A stretch of DNA of 49,507 nt from Verrucomicrobiaceae bacterium. Lineage in GTDB: Bacteria; Pseudomonadota; Gammaproteobacteria; Pseudomonadales; CAMLJR01. The position numbers and the translations under genes were made by a program. Positions within the stretch are counted from its first letter, which is position 1. Each line of letters begins with the position of its first letter. Below, in pieces: positions 8,576-16,980 of the stretch. The DNA is taken from contig JAQGNY010000044.1 of assembly GCA_028293825.1 (NCBI GenBank), positions 1 through 49,507 on the forward strand, written 5' to 3'. Under the pieces are notes generated by a model. The model made no database searches. It was not told the origin of the DNA and saw only the letters and a list, made by a program, of their open reading frames with translations.

Positions 8576-9217
8576 TTGTTGGTCGCCAAAAACCGCGGAC
8601 GTCCGCGCAAATCCATCGATGCCGAACTGCTTAATGCTGCTGCGGAGGAGTTTCTCGCCCACGGCTATGAGGCGGCCAATATCGATACCATTGCGGCGGC
8701 GGCGGCGAGCACGAAGCCGGCTCTCTATCGTCGTTATTCCAGCAAAAAAACCTTATTTGAAGCGGCGATGCTGCATCTGGCGAAAGATTTTGAAATCGAT
8801 CTTTCGTACTTAACCGATGAAAAACAAACGCCAGAAGATGTATTGCTTGAGCTCGCTCAGTTTTTTCATCGGCATATCGGTTCGGCCAAAGTGCTCGCAA
8901 TGTCTCGATTGTTGATTATCGAAGGCGTGCGTTTTCCTACGCTGACGGTCACCTTGCGAAAGACCGTTATGCAGAGTTATTTGCCTTATTTAATTGAGTA
9001 TTTCGAGCGGCTTAATCAAGCTGGCTTGACTCGTATCGGCGATACCACCGAGGCCTCGGTGATTTTTACGACGCTGACCGGTGGTCCGTTCGAGCGCTTG
9101 CTCGGTGTGAAAATTAAACGTGCGGAAGTAACCGCACACCTGATCGAGCTCGTTCGATTTTTTTTGGCGGGTTACGGTTATCAGATAGCGAATAAGGACG
9201 GCGATGCGGCTTTATAA
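8576..9217 (+). CDS. TetR/AcrR family transcriptional regulator
   Basis: A 213-residue regulator with an N-terminal helix-turn-helix: RGRPRKSIDAELLNAAAEEF, then IAAAAASTKPALYRRYSSKK as the HTH. The C-terminal domain (about 60-210) resembles the TetR C-terminal domain paired with GRPRK-type N-termini. An in-frame TGA directly precedes the TTG at 8576, so the start must be this TTG or the next codon (also TTG). GAGAAG lies about 5 bases upstream. The nearby ATG at 8564 is out of frame and hits a stop. It is followed by a strong bidirectional terminator, so it is probably monocistronic. Its target could be the convergent GMC/aldehyde dehydrogenase operon or its own divergent promoter. Confidence 0.87.
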   Translation: MLVAKNRGRPRKSIDAELLNAAAEEFLAHGYEAANIDTIAAAAASTKPALYRRYSSKKTLFEAAMLHLAKDFEIDLSYLTDEKQTPEDVLLELAQFFHRHIGSAKVLAMSRLLIIEGVRFPTLTVTLRKTVMQSYLPYLIEYFERLNQAGLTRIGDTTEASVIFTTLTGGPFERLLGVKIKRAEVTAHLIELVRFFLAGYGYQIANKDGDAAL

Positions 9218-9245
9218 GTAGTAGCTGCGAGTTGCGGCACAAACA

Positions 9246-9274
9246 AAAACGGCGCCTTCAAGGCGCCGTTTTTA
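9246..9274. terminator. Bidirectional rho-independent terminator
   Basis: AAAAACGGCGCCTT and AAGGCGCCGTTTTT form a perfect inverted repeat with a minimal loop, with A-tract and T-tract on the two sides. It serves both the TetR gene on the plus strand and the aldehyde dehydrogenase gene on the minus strand. Confidence 0.92.
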
Positions 9275-9309
9275 CGTTTAACGTTGATCTCTATTTAGTT
9301 CTTACCGGA

Positions 9310-10800
9310 TCATTTCCCTACCGGATAAAGAATGGTTTTCTCTTGTTGGTATTCCTTCAGCCATTCCGGGCCGTATTCGCGACCGATACCGGAGCGCTTG
9401 TAGCCGCCGATCGGTGCGTACGACATTTTGCCGGAGCCGCCGTTGATATAGACGGAACCGGTGCGAATCGCCTTCGCGATTTCCAGTGCTTTAGCCGCAT
9501 CCGCAGTCATCACCGCGCCGTTGAGGCCGAAGCGTGAGTCGTTGGCGATTTTGATGGCTTCTTCGTCGGTGTCGAAACCGATGGTGACGCCGACCGGGCC
9601 GAAGATCTCTTCCTGCGCGATCGCCATTTTGTTGTCGACGTTATCGAACACGGTGATTTCGGCGAAGAAACCTTTGCCCAAGCCTTCGGGGCGACCGCCG
9701 CCGAATGCCACTGTTGCGCCTTCATCGCGACCGCGTTGGATAAAGTGCTCGACCTTCGCGCGTTGTTGCTCGCGAATGAGCGGGCCCATCATCACCGTTG
9801 GGTCGGTCGGATCGCCTAATTTCCAATGCGCCGCGATGGCTTTGGCGGTGGCAATAAATTGCGGGCGGATTGAGTTGTGCACGAGGAAGCGCGTTAATAA
9901 TGCGCAGCCCTGACCGCAGTTAACGGTAAGGCCGGCGACGGCCATCGTTGCCGCCGCCACAATATCGGCATCGGCGCGCACGATCATTGCCGATTTGCCG
10001 CCGAGCTCAAGGTGAACGCGTTTCAGCGTCGGTGCGGCTTGTTGCATGATCGCGATGCCGACCGTTTCCGAGCCGGTGAACGTGACCATATCGACGCGCG
10101 GATCGCTGCCGAGCAGGCCGCCGACATCCGGGCCGCCGGTGATGATATTCAGCACGCCTTTGGGCAGGCCGATTTCTTCCGCGATTTCACCGAACAGCAG
10201 GGCTGAATATGGCGTGAACGGCGACGGCTTCAATATCAGTGTATTGCCGGCGAGCAGGGCGGGAACGATCTTCGCCAGATTGAGCAGGAACGGGAAGTTG
10301 TAGCCGGTGATGCCGGATACAACACCGACTGGCTCACGAATAGTGATACCGCCGCCGAGCACGGCCGGCCCGCCTGGATTGAACACATTCGGAGTGGTTT
10401 CGAGCGGCACGTAGGTGGTGTCATCGTGTTGCGCGTAATGCAGCGCGCTGACGAAATGCGCGAGTGGCGCATCGACCTGCATCGGGTAAGTAATGCCCTG
10501 AGCACAGCCGACTTCGGCAATGATCAGTTGCGCAATTTGCTCGCGACGTGCGACCAGCGCGTCATACATGCGGCGCATCACCTGAATGCGATCGGCCATC
10601 GGCAGGGTCGGCCAGGGACCGTTATCGAACGCCTCACGCGCTGCGGCAATCGCATCGTTAGCAGCGGCGGCGTCGCCAACCGGCGCATGGCCGATGATGG
10701 TTTCAGTGGCCGGATTCAATACCGGCTCGGTGCCGCCATTAGCCGCTTGCCAGCGACCGTTGATGTAAAGCTTGCTGATATCGGTAAACGGAATGCTCAT
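9310..10800 (-). CDS. NAD(P)-dependent aldehyde dehydrogenase
   Basis: A 496-residue ALDH-superfamily enzyme, full length for the family, oxidising an aldehyde to the acid. Residues visible are Asn168 in GYNFPF (oxyanion hole), KPSPFTP near 191-197 (cofactor binding), Glu265 in LELGGKS (general base), Cys299 in CGQGCALLTR (nucleophile) and EEIFGPV. The upstream extension to 10869 is rejected because AGGAG lies just before the ATG at 10800. It sits 10 bases after the stop of the GMC oxidoreductase on the same strand, so the pair forms an operon converting an alcohol to an aldehyde and then to an acid. Substrate identity is unknown. Confidence 0.95.
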   Translation of the reverse strand: MSIPFTDISKLYINGRWQAANGGTEPVLNPATETIIGHAPVGDAAAANDAIAAAREAFDNGPWPTLPMADRIQVMRRMYDALVARREQIAQLIIAEVGCAQGITYPMQVDAPLAHFVSALHYAQHDDTTYVPLETTPNVFNPGGPAVLGGGITIREPVGVVSGITGYNFPFLLNLAKIVPALLAGNTLILKPSPFTPYSALLFGEIAEEIGLPKGVLNIITGGPDVGGLLGSDPRVDMVTFTGSETVGIAIMQQAAPTLKRVHLELGGKSAMIVRADADIVAAATMAVAGLTVNCGQGCALLTRFLVHNSIRPQFIATAKAIAAHWKLGDPTDPTVMMGPLIREQQRAKVEHFIQRGRDEGATVAFGGGRPEGLGKGFFAEITVFDNVDNKMAIAQEEIFGPVGVTIGFDTDEEAIKIANDSRFGLNGAVMTADAAKALEIAKAIRTGSVYINGGSGKMSYAPIGGYKRSGIGREYGPEWLKEYQQEKTILYPVGK

Positions 10801-10810
10801 GGCTGGCTCC

Positions 10811-12412
10811 TTAAAGTTTTTGCCGAATGATTTCGGCGGCACGCATCGCGATAGCCATCGCGGGCGCATTGGTATTTCCCGACATCAACGTCGGCATAAT
10901 CGAGGTGTCGACGACGCGCACGCCTTCCACACCACGCACGCGCAATTGCGGATCGAGCACGGATTCGGCATCCGAGCCCATGCGACAGGTGCCGGCAACA
11001 TGGTAAGCAGTCTGACCAATATCGCGGAACAGCTGCACGATTTCCTCATCCGTTTCGATCTGCGGGCCGGGCGTGATTTCTTTGACAATGAACGGCTTAA
11101 GCGCAGGTTGTGAGGTTTGTTTGCGAATCCAGCGGAACAACGATACCGCCGAGATACGATCGATTTCAGCATCCAGATAGTTGGCGTTGATGTACGGCGC
11201 CTGCGCGGGGTTCGGCGATTGAATACGAATTTCGCCCTGGCTTTCCGGGCGCATAAAGTAGCCGCCGATGGTGACGCCCTGTTCTTTTTCCAGGCGCACA
11301 GTGCGACCGTCACCGGTCATCGAAAACAGGCTCACGCCAATTTGCGCGTCGGGACGCGTCAACTCGGGACGAGTTTTAACGAAGCCACCGGCCTCGTGCG
11401 CCGCGTGCGTCATCGGCCCTTTCTTGCTAATGAAATAGCTCAGCAAAGACTTAATTAATCCCAGCCCTTGGAAGCTCAAATTCAAACTGCCTTGGGTGAC
11501 GCGAAATTGCATCGCCATGTAGCGGTGCTCGCGCAGATTGCGACCGACATTGACCGAATCGGCAATTACCGGAATGCGCAGCGATTGCAGCAAAGCGGCG
11601 GGGCCGACACCGGAGAGCTGCAGCAGCTTCGGCGATTCGATCGCACCGGCGGACAGAATTACTTCTCCGCTTACGTTGATCGATTGCGTGCCGGCGCTGT
11701 TGCGGATCAATACCGACGTGGCGCGCTTGTCGACGAAATTGATTTTCAACACGGCGGTTTCAGTCAGCACGGTTAAATTGGGGCGGCTGCGCACGGGGTC
11801 AAGAAAGGCGCGCGCGGCGCTGAAGCGTTGACCGCCCCAGGTATTTTGCGGCTGATAACCGAAGCCGCCGTTGCTGACCGAATCGATGGCGTTGGTATCG
11901 GGCACGCGCGGAGTGCCGGCCTGTTCGGCGGCATTAATGATCGCTTCGCAGAGCGGGTCGCCGGAGGGATGCACGGTGACTTTTAATGGTCCGCCAACGC
12001 CGCGCCACTCGGATTTGCCGAGCTGGTGATCTTCGAGCGCAACAAACTGGCGGCCGATATCTTTCCAGCCCCAGCCGGTACAGCCCAGTTGTTCCCAGCC
12101 TTCGTAGTCGGCCGGCGCGCCGCGCACATACACCATCCCGTTAACGGATGAGGAGCCGCCGATGGTGCGGCCTTTCAGCCAGGTTTCATTGGCGCGGCCT
12201 TCGCCGGACGACACTTGATAGTCGTACACATGCGGATTGCCCGGCATCAGAATCTTACCGATACCGCGCGGCATTCTGATCAGCGGGCTGGTGTCGGCCG
12301 GACCGGCTTCGATCAGCAATACCGATATATTAGGATCTTCGGATAAGCGATTTGCCAACACGCAGCCCGACGAACCGGCGCCGACAATAATGTAGTGGTA
12401 ACTCTCATTCAC
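10811..12412 (-). CDS. GMC-family FAD alcohol oxidoreductase (choline-dehydrogenase-like)
   Basis: A 533-residue flavoprotein. The N-terminal GAGSSG at 11-16 with IEAG about 20 residues on is the FAD ADP-binding fold. GMC signature 1 lies in the segment GRTIGGSSSVNGMVYVRG and signature 2 in GAIESPKLLQLSGVG. The catalytic His is expected at 471 in YHVAGTCRMG, with an Asn/His partner near 513 in SGNTNAPAMAIAMRAA. It oxidises a primary alcohol to an aldehyde, and the downstream aldehyde dehydrogenase would take the product on. The start is GTG at 12412, with GGGAG 8-10 bases upstream. There is no signal peptide. The 420-base region before it probably carries the operon promoter. Confidence 0.93.
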   Translation of the reverse strand: MNESYHYIIVGAGSSGCVLANRLSEDPNISVLLIEAGPADTSPLIRMPRGIGKILMPGNPHVYDYQVSSGEGRANETWLKGRTIGGSSSVNGMVYVRGAPADYEGWEQLGCTGWGWKDIGRQFVALEDHQLGKSEWRGVGGPLKVTVHPSGDPLCEAIINAAEQAGTPRVPDTNAIDSVSNGGFGYQPQNTWGGQRFSAARAFLDPVRSRPNLTVLTETAVLKINFVDKRATSVLIRNSAGTQSINVSGEVILSAGAIESPKLLQLSGVGPAALLQSLRIPVIADSVNVGRNLREHRYMAMQFRVTQGSLNLSFQGLGLIKSLLSYFISKKGPMTHAAHEAGGFVKTRPELTRPDAQIGVSLFSMTGDGRTVRLEKEQGVTIGGYFMRPESQGEIRIQSPNPAQAPYINANYLDAEIDRISAVSLFRWIRKQTSQPALKPFIVKEITPGPQIETDEEIVQLFRDIGQTAYHVAGTCRMGSDAESVLDPQLRVRGVEGVRVVDTSIMPTLMSGNTNAPAMAIAMRAAEIIRQKL

Positions 12413-12832
12413 GTTGTGTAACTCCCGAACTGATAGAAAGGGCGCAGATCATTTAATTATTGGTGCATCGAATTGATGGTATTTACATCGACGCTGCGCA
12501 TGGGATTGCGATGGTGCAGATAGCGTAGCGGATGTATGCAGCAGTGGATTTATCTCTAGGAATTATTGTTGTCGATAGCAGTGTTGAATAACGTAACTCA
12601 ACGGTAACACATATACAAATTCTGTCGCTAGGCTAAAAGGTTGTTGAGGATTTACTTCAGCTGGCCAATTGAAGCGATTTGGTTATTTGTTTTTTTATTA
12701 AAACCAATAGTTTGAGAGAGATATACAAGCCATTGCATTCGGTGAGGTTAAAGTAGATTCGACGCTTTTGAAACGTCATTTTTCGTTTGTCGATTGCTAA
12801 AACGGGTGGCGGTAACAGCGCCGCCCCCGAAT
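12413..12832. other. 420-base intergenic region
   Basis: This region lies between the start of the GMC gene (-) and the end of the E2 gene (-). It holds the E2 operon terminator at 12798-12826 and must hold the GMC-ALDH promoter. The centre is A/T-rich with a run of seven T around 12690-12700. No convincing ORF, RNA gene or strong operator palindrome was seen. Confidence 0.5.
12798..12826 (-). terminator. Rho-independent terminator of the dehydrogenase-complex operon
   Basis: Read on the minus strand, GGGCGGCG pairs with CGCCACCC (one G-T wobble) across a 7-base loop and is followed by GTTTTAG. It lies 7 bases beyond the E2 stop codon. Confidence 0.7.
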
Positions 12833-13612
12833 TTAGAGCCGCTCTGGCTGTTGCAATAACGTCGACAGAAACACAGTAAAGCGTGCGGCGTCCGCGCCAT
12901 CGATGACACGGTGATCATAACTAAGCGATAACGGCAATGCGCTGCGCCAATCGATACCGCCGTTGGCCGCAGGTAATGGCTTTGGGAATGCGCGGCAGAC
13001 GCCGAGAATGGCAACCTCGGGCGCATTGATAATCGGCGTGAAATAAGTGCCGCCGATGCCGCCGAGCGAGCTTATCGAAAAACAGCCGCCGGACATTTCA
13101 TCCATCGTTAGTCCTTTGTCGCGCGCTTTCGCTGATATGGCTGCGATCTCGTGCGAGATTTCACTCAGACTTTTCTGGTCGCAATTGCGAATGACTGGCA
13201 CCAGCAAACCTTTTGGCGTGTCGACCGCCACGCCGATATGAACGTATTTTTTCAAAATCAATTTGGCATCTTTCGCTGCCGGTGAACCGTCGAGCGACGC
13301 ATTGAATTGCGGGAATTCCTTCAGCGCGGCAGTAATCGCTTTCACCAAATACGCTATCAGACTGATTTTGCCGTCGCCGATCTGCATTTTGCGCAATGCG
13401 TCGAGCACAGTGACATCGGCGTCGTCGCAATGCGTGACATGCGGAATCATCGACCAATTTCGCGTGAGGAAGCCGGCCGTTAATTTTCTGATACGCGCCA
13501 GCGGCTGCACCTCAGTTTCGCCGAACAAACTGAAATCGAAAGCAGGCAAAGGCGGCAGTGCGCCAAGCGCGTCTATCGCCGAAATCGCAGCGGGTTTGTT
13601 GTCGTCACTCAT
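12833..13612 (-). CDS. 2-oxoacid dehydrogenase E2 acyltransferase core, without lipoyl domain
   Basis: A 259-residue protein corresponding to the catalytic domain of E2 (CoA acetyl/acyltransferase, chloramphenicol-acetyltransferase fold). Segment RIRKLTAGFLTRNW...IPHVTHCDDAD is the usual start of the domain. DHRVIDG (His234, Asp238) near the C-terminus is the catalytic signature. Only about 35 linker-like residues precede the core, with no lipoyl domain and no recognisable E1/E3-binding domain. The lipoyl function is on a separate 76-residue protein encoded just upstream, so E2 is split over two genes. It is the last gene of a four-gene operon (E1 alpha, E1 beta, lipoyl, E2) and moves the acyl group from lipoyl-lysine to CoA. 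Confidence 0.9.
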   Translation of the reverse strand: MSDDNKPAAISAIDALGALPPLPAFDFSLFGETEVQPLARIRKLTAGFLTRNWSMIPHVTHCDDADVTVLDALRKMQIGDGKISLIAYLVKAITAALKEFPQFNASLDGSPAAKDAKLILKKYVHIGVAVDTPKGLLVPVIRNCDQKSLSEISHEIAAISAKARDKGLTMDEMSGGCFSISSLGGIGGTYFTPIINAPEVAILGVCRAFPKPLPAANGGIDWRSALPLSLSYDHRVIDGADAARFTVFLSTLLQQPERL

Positions 13613-13640
13613 TTAATTTCGCGCTCGCTCGATTTCACCA

Positions 13641-13871
13641 TCACTCTATTTCGCCAAGGACGGTGCCGACTTCATACACTTCGCCAGCGGCGGCAATAAT
13701 TTTTAATTTACCCGCTGCAGGCGCTTCGATTTCCTGCGCGGATTTATCGCTTTCCAGCAGATACAACGGCTGGCCTGCGGTAACGGTGGCGCCGTCTTCC
13801 GCCAGCCATTCGGCCAGCGTGCCTTCGTTCATTGAGAAGCCGACTTTCGGTAATAAAATTTCTGTGGCCAT
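13641..13871 (-). CDS. Free-standing lipoyl (biotinyl-lipoyl) domain protein
   Basis: A 76-residue protein consisting of one lipoyl domain: the lysine-bearing hairpin ESDKS (Lys43) sits midway, with GFSMNEGTLAEWLAEDGATV before and EAPAAGKL after. It is the swinging arm for the complex encoded around it, carrying the acyl group from E1 to the E2 core. In most complexes this domain is fused to E2. Here it is a separate gene between E1 beta and the E2 core, with 28 bases to the latter. The ATG at 13871 has GAGA upstream. A biotin carrier is unlikely because the motif is DKS, not MKM, and the neighbours are E1/E2. Confidence 0.93.
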   Translation of the reverse strand: MATEILLPKVGFSMNEGTLAEWLAEDGATVTAGQPLYLLESDKSAQEIEAPAAGKLKIIAAAGEVYEVGTVLGEIE

Positions 13872-13893
13872 AGTTTTCTCGTCTACTAAAAAT

Positions 13894-14901
13894 TTAGCGA
13901 TTGATCGTTTTCAGCACTGCAGCCTTGATGGTTTCGATACCCGGCATAAATGCGGTTTCCAGCGGCTTCGAATAGGGCACTGGACTGTACGGCGCGCCGA
14001 CGCGTTGCACCGGCGCTTTCAGTTGGCTGAATAATTCCTCGTGAATTACCGACGAAATTTCGGCGCCTACGCCGAACGGTTTCACTGCTTCGTGGGTGAT
14101 GACCGCGCGTCTGGTTTTGGCGACCGATGCCAGCACCGTGGCTTTATCCCACGGCGCAATCGTGCGCAGATCGATCACTTCGACTGAAATATTCTCCTGC
14201 GAGAGCGCATCGGCAACAGCAAGCGATGGTGCGACATGCGGGCCGTAGCAAATCAGCGTGACGTCATTGCCTTCGCGAATGACATTGGCTTTGCCGAGTG
14301 GAATTCGCGTGCCCGGAACGGGCGGTGTGCCCGGTGCGAAATACAGCAACGTGTTTTCGACAAAAATGCACGGGTCGTCGTCTTCAATGCACGACAGCAA
14401 TAAGCCATAGGCTTCGGCCGGTGAGGAGGGCATCACTACTTTTAAGCCGGGCACGTGCGCGAACCAGGCTTCGTAATAATCCGCGTGCTGACCGCCAACG
14501 CCGAGACCGCTGCCGGTTGCCGTGCGAATTGTGATCGGTACATGCGTTTGGCCGCCCGACATGAAGCGCAATTTCGCCGCGTGATTGACGATCATGTCCA
14601 TCGCCACCGTGGTGAAATTCATCAGCATGATTTCTGCGACCGGGCGCATACCGACAATGCCGGCACCGATCGCCGCGCCGACAATGGCCTGTTCGGAAAT
14701 CGGTGTCGAGCGCACGCGCAGCTCGCCGTATTTTGTCGACAGACCTTTAGTCACGCCGACGATGCCGCCTTCTTCGGGGTCGGCAACGTCTTCACCGAAC
14801 ACGATGACGTTTTTATCTTTTTCCATCGCTTCGTGCAGCGCCATATTCAGCGCCTGGATCATATTTACTTTTTGCGATTTGCTTGCAGCAGCATTTTCCA
14901 T
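13894..14901 (-). CDS. 2-oxoacid (acetoin/pyruvate-type) dehydrogenase E1 beta subunit
   Basis: A 335-residue transketolase-like subunit. The N-terminal pyrimidine-binding domain shows VFGEDVADPEEGGIVGVTKGL and ISEQAIVGAAIGAG. The C-terminal transketolase domain shows VIDLRTIAPWDKATVLASV and THEAVKPFGVGAEISS. With E1 alpha it performs thiamine-diphosphate-dependent decarboxylation or cleavage and reductive acylation of the lipoyl arm. Length and motifs fit AcoB/PdhB/BkdB subunits, and sequence alone does not separate acetoin from branched-chain or pyruvate substrates. GGAG precedes the ATG. The gene lies 62 bases after E1 alpha. No E3 (dihydrolipoyl dehydrogenase) is present in the window, so it is presumably shared or encoded elsewhere. 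Confidence 0.93.
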   Translation of the reverse strand: MENAAASKSQKVNMIQALNMALHEAMEKDKNVIVFGEDVADPEEGGIVGVTKGLSTKYGELRVRSTPISEQAIVGAAIGAGIVGMRPVAEIMLMNFTTVAMDMIVNHAAKLRFMSGGQTHVPITIRTATGSGLGVGGQHADYYEAWFAHVPGLKVVMPSSPAEAYGLLLSCIEDDDPCIFVENTLLYFAPGTPPVPGTRIPLGKANVIREGNDVTLICYGPHVAPSLAVADALSQENISVEVIDLRTIAPWDKATVLASVAKTRRAVITHEAVKPFGVGAEISSVIHEELFSQLKAPVQRVGAPYSPVPYSKPLETAFMPGIETIKAAVLKTINR

Positions 14902-14963
14902 CGTTATTCTCCACGCGCTTTTGCAGCGCCTTTCAATGTGGCGTTAAGCATTCAAGCGATTTT

Positions 14964-15950
14964 TTAAGCGGGAATTTCTTCGGCGAAAACATCCTTGCGC
15001 AACTCCGCAACATCCGGGAATGGCGCAGCGATGGCCGCTTCGATAGCTTCATCGATCTCTTTGCCAACAGCCGTTTCCATTGCGCTTAAATCGGCATCGC
15101 TGCTGTGACCGTTGTCGATCAACCATTGGCGGAAACGCGGCACCGGATCGTTTGCCATCGCCGCTTTCTTTTCGCCGTCGTCCATGTAGCGATCGGCGTC
15201 GCCGAACACGTGGCCGTAAAAGCGGAATGTCATCGCTTCAATTAACGTCGGACCGTCACCCGCGCGGGCGCGATCGATTGCGGTTTTTGCGGCGTCGTAC
15301 ATCGCCAGCGGATCATTGCCATCGACGCGTACGCCGGGAATTTGATAACTATCGGCGCGATCGGCCACGCGTTTTGCCGCCGTAGTTTTTTCGTATTTGG
15401 TGTGCTCGCCGTAGAGGTTGTTCTGGCAGACGAAAATCACCGGCAGTTTCCACACCGCAGCCATATTCAATGCTTCGTGGAAGGCGCCAATATTCGATGC
15501 GCCGTCGCCGAAATACGCGACCGCAACGCCGCCATCGCCGCGAATTTGCGAGGCCAACGCTACGCCATTCGCAATCGGCAGGCTCGAACCGACAATGCCG
15601 GTCGTCACAAGCACGCCCGAGGCGGGATGCGTGATATGCATCGGTCCGCCTTTGCCTTTACAGGTGCCGGTGCTTTTGCCGGCAAGCTCTGCCCATAAAT
15701 CTTTCAGCGGAACGCCTTTCGCCAGCATGTCGTGCGTGCCGCGATAAATCGTGCAGATATTGTCGGTGGCTTTCAGATTCACCGAGATCGCGGAGGGAAT
15801 CACTTCCTGACCGCGCGGCGAGTAATAAACCATCGGGATTTTGCCGGACAGAATGATCGCGCGCGATTTCTCGTCGTTTTGTTTAATCAGCGTCATTTTC
15901 CGGTAGATATCGAGCAGCGTCGCCCGATCTGGCGTGTGTGCGAGGCCCAT
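14964..15950 (-). CDS. 2-oxoacid (acetoin/pyruvate-type) dehydrogenase E1 alpha subunit
   Basis: A 328-residue thiamine-diphosphate enzyme subunit. The ThDP motif runs from GDG at 148-150 to NN at 177-178 (GDGASNIGAFHEALN then VCQNN). YRGTHDMLAKG and GKGGPMHI are typical of AcoA/PdhA proteins. GGAG lies before the ATG at 15950. First gene of the four-gene minus-strand operon. The upstream 235 bases separate it from a divergent TetR gene and carry a TTACA/TGTAA palindrome. A role in cleaving a small diketone or 2-oxoacid released from the cluster's substrate is inference. Confidence 0.94.
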   Translation of the reverse strand: MGLAHTPDRATLLDIYRKMTLIKQNDEKSRAIILSGKIPMVYYSPRGQEVIPSAISVNLKATDNICTIYRGTHDMLAKGVPLKDLWAELAGKSTGTCKGKGGPMHITHPASGVLVTTGIVGSSLPIANGVALASQIRGDGGVAVAYFGDGASNIGAFHEALNMAAVWKLPVIFVCQNNLYGEHTKYEKTTAAKRVADRADSYQIPGVRVDGNDPLAMYDAAKTAIDRARAGDGPTLIEAMTFRFYGHVFGDADRYMDDGEKKAAMANDPVPRFRQWLIDNGHSSDADLSAMETAVGKEIDEAIEAAIAAPFPDVAELRKDVFAEEIPA

Positions 15951-16037
15951 GTCGGTCTCCTCTCAATGAGTTATGCATGGCGATGCGATTGTTATGTTGT
16001 GCGAGCGGGCGGTAAGCTAACATGCATGAAATTAACT

Positions 16038-16049
16038 TTACAAGTGTAA
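16038..16049. promoter_or_regulatory. Possible operator palindrome in a divergent promoter region
   Basis: TTACA-AG-TGTAA is a 5-2-5 palindrome 88 bases upstream of the E1 alpha start and about 140 bases upstream of the divergent TetR gene. A related half site (AACTTATAAG) follows at about 16054. The signal is short and could be chance. Confidence 0.3.
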
Positions 16050-16185
16050 GCTCAACTTATAAGAAGTAGGTCAGATTAGAAGTTATTGATAGACTACCGA
16101 TGCATAGGTCTGCTGCAGACTCGCCGGAAATTAAAATATGCTGAACGCTGTTGCGACAAATAAAGAGAAAACACATTAAGAAAAT

Positions 16186-16968
16186 TTGAAAAAGCTGAAG
16201 AAAGCGAAAAGAAAGCAAAAAAAGAAAAGTGCAAAAAATAGAAGGGTAGATAAATTGGCAAAAAAAACAGCGGTTGATTCAGTCGAAAAAAAACAGGTTG
16301 ATATTGCGGATGAAAAGCAGCCGGCTTCGCTGCGCGATGAATTTAAACGATTGACGCGCGAACGCTTGATTAAAGCGGCTACCGAATTATTCGAAAAACA
16401 GGGTTTCCGCGCAACCACCGTGCAGCAAATTGCAAAACGCGCCGGCACCACACACACCACTTTTTATCAGCACTTTCGCAGCAAAGCGGATCTGGTGCGT
16501 TTGTTTCGCGATGAAGTCAGTGCGGAAATTCGCGCGACGATGGTGGCTTTCGATAATGAAACGGCACCGACCTGGCAGGATATTCGTGCTTGGGTCGACG
16601 AGTACGCGCAGATGTGGCGACGCACGCATGTGCGCTGTGAAGCATTGTGGGACGCGATGGGCGCGGAGCCGGAAATTGCCGCCGATGTCATTCCCGATGG
16701 CTACGAATTAACCGCGACACTGACGCGCTTGTTGGAGCGTTATCCCGTGGCGCAGCGTCCACGTGTACAAAATAAATTAATGCTGTTGTTGTTGCTGATG
16801 GATCGGTTGTGTTTTCTATTGCACTCGCAGGAAAAGAAATCACCTTCGGCCACATTGCAAGACGATATGGCCGATTTGATTTGGCTGGCATTGCAGGCAC
16901 CCGCGAGCGAAGCGAAAGCCGTCGGCGCAAAAATTAAAAAAGCGCCGCCAGTTTTGCGTAAAAAATAA
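16186..16968 (+). CDS. TetR family regulator with a lysine-rich N-terminal tail
   Basis: Up to 260 residues. The HTH is around residues 60-105: LTRERLIKAATELFEKQGF then IAKRAGTTHTTFYQHFRSK. The C-terminal half is helical and contains a leucine-rich stretch (MLLLLLLMDRL). The stretch before the HTH is extremely basic, with about 19 Lys/Arg in the first 30 residues, and the C-terminus is also Lys/Ala-rich. Start uncertain: the TTG at 16186 is the longest. An in-frame TTG at 16255 has GAAGGG 8 bases upstream and would remove most of the basic tail. It is divergent from the dehydrogenase-complex operon and 12 bases ahead of an AraC gene, so it may regulate either side. Confidence 0.82.
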   Translation: MKKLKKAKRKQKKKSAKNRRVDKLAKKTAVDSVEKKQVDIADEKQPASLRDEFKRLTRERLIKAATELFEKQGFRATTVQQIAKRAGTTHTTFYQHFRSKADLVRLFRDEVSAEIRATMVAFDNETAPTWQDIRAWVDEYAQMWRRTHVRCEALWDAMGAEPEIAADVIPDGYELTATLTRLLERYPVAQRPRVQNKLMLLLLLMDRLCFLLHSQEKKSPSATLQDDMADLIWLALQAPASEAKAVGAKIKKAPPVLRKK

Positions 16969-16980
16969 ATCGAGGCCGCG

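Noticed and set aside
14298-15747. Plus-strand ORFs opposite the E1 genes
   Set aside because: Arg/His-rich shadow translations of well-supported minus-strand E1 alpha/beta genes.
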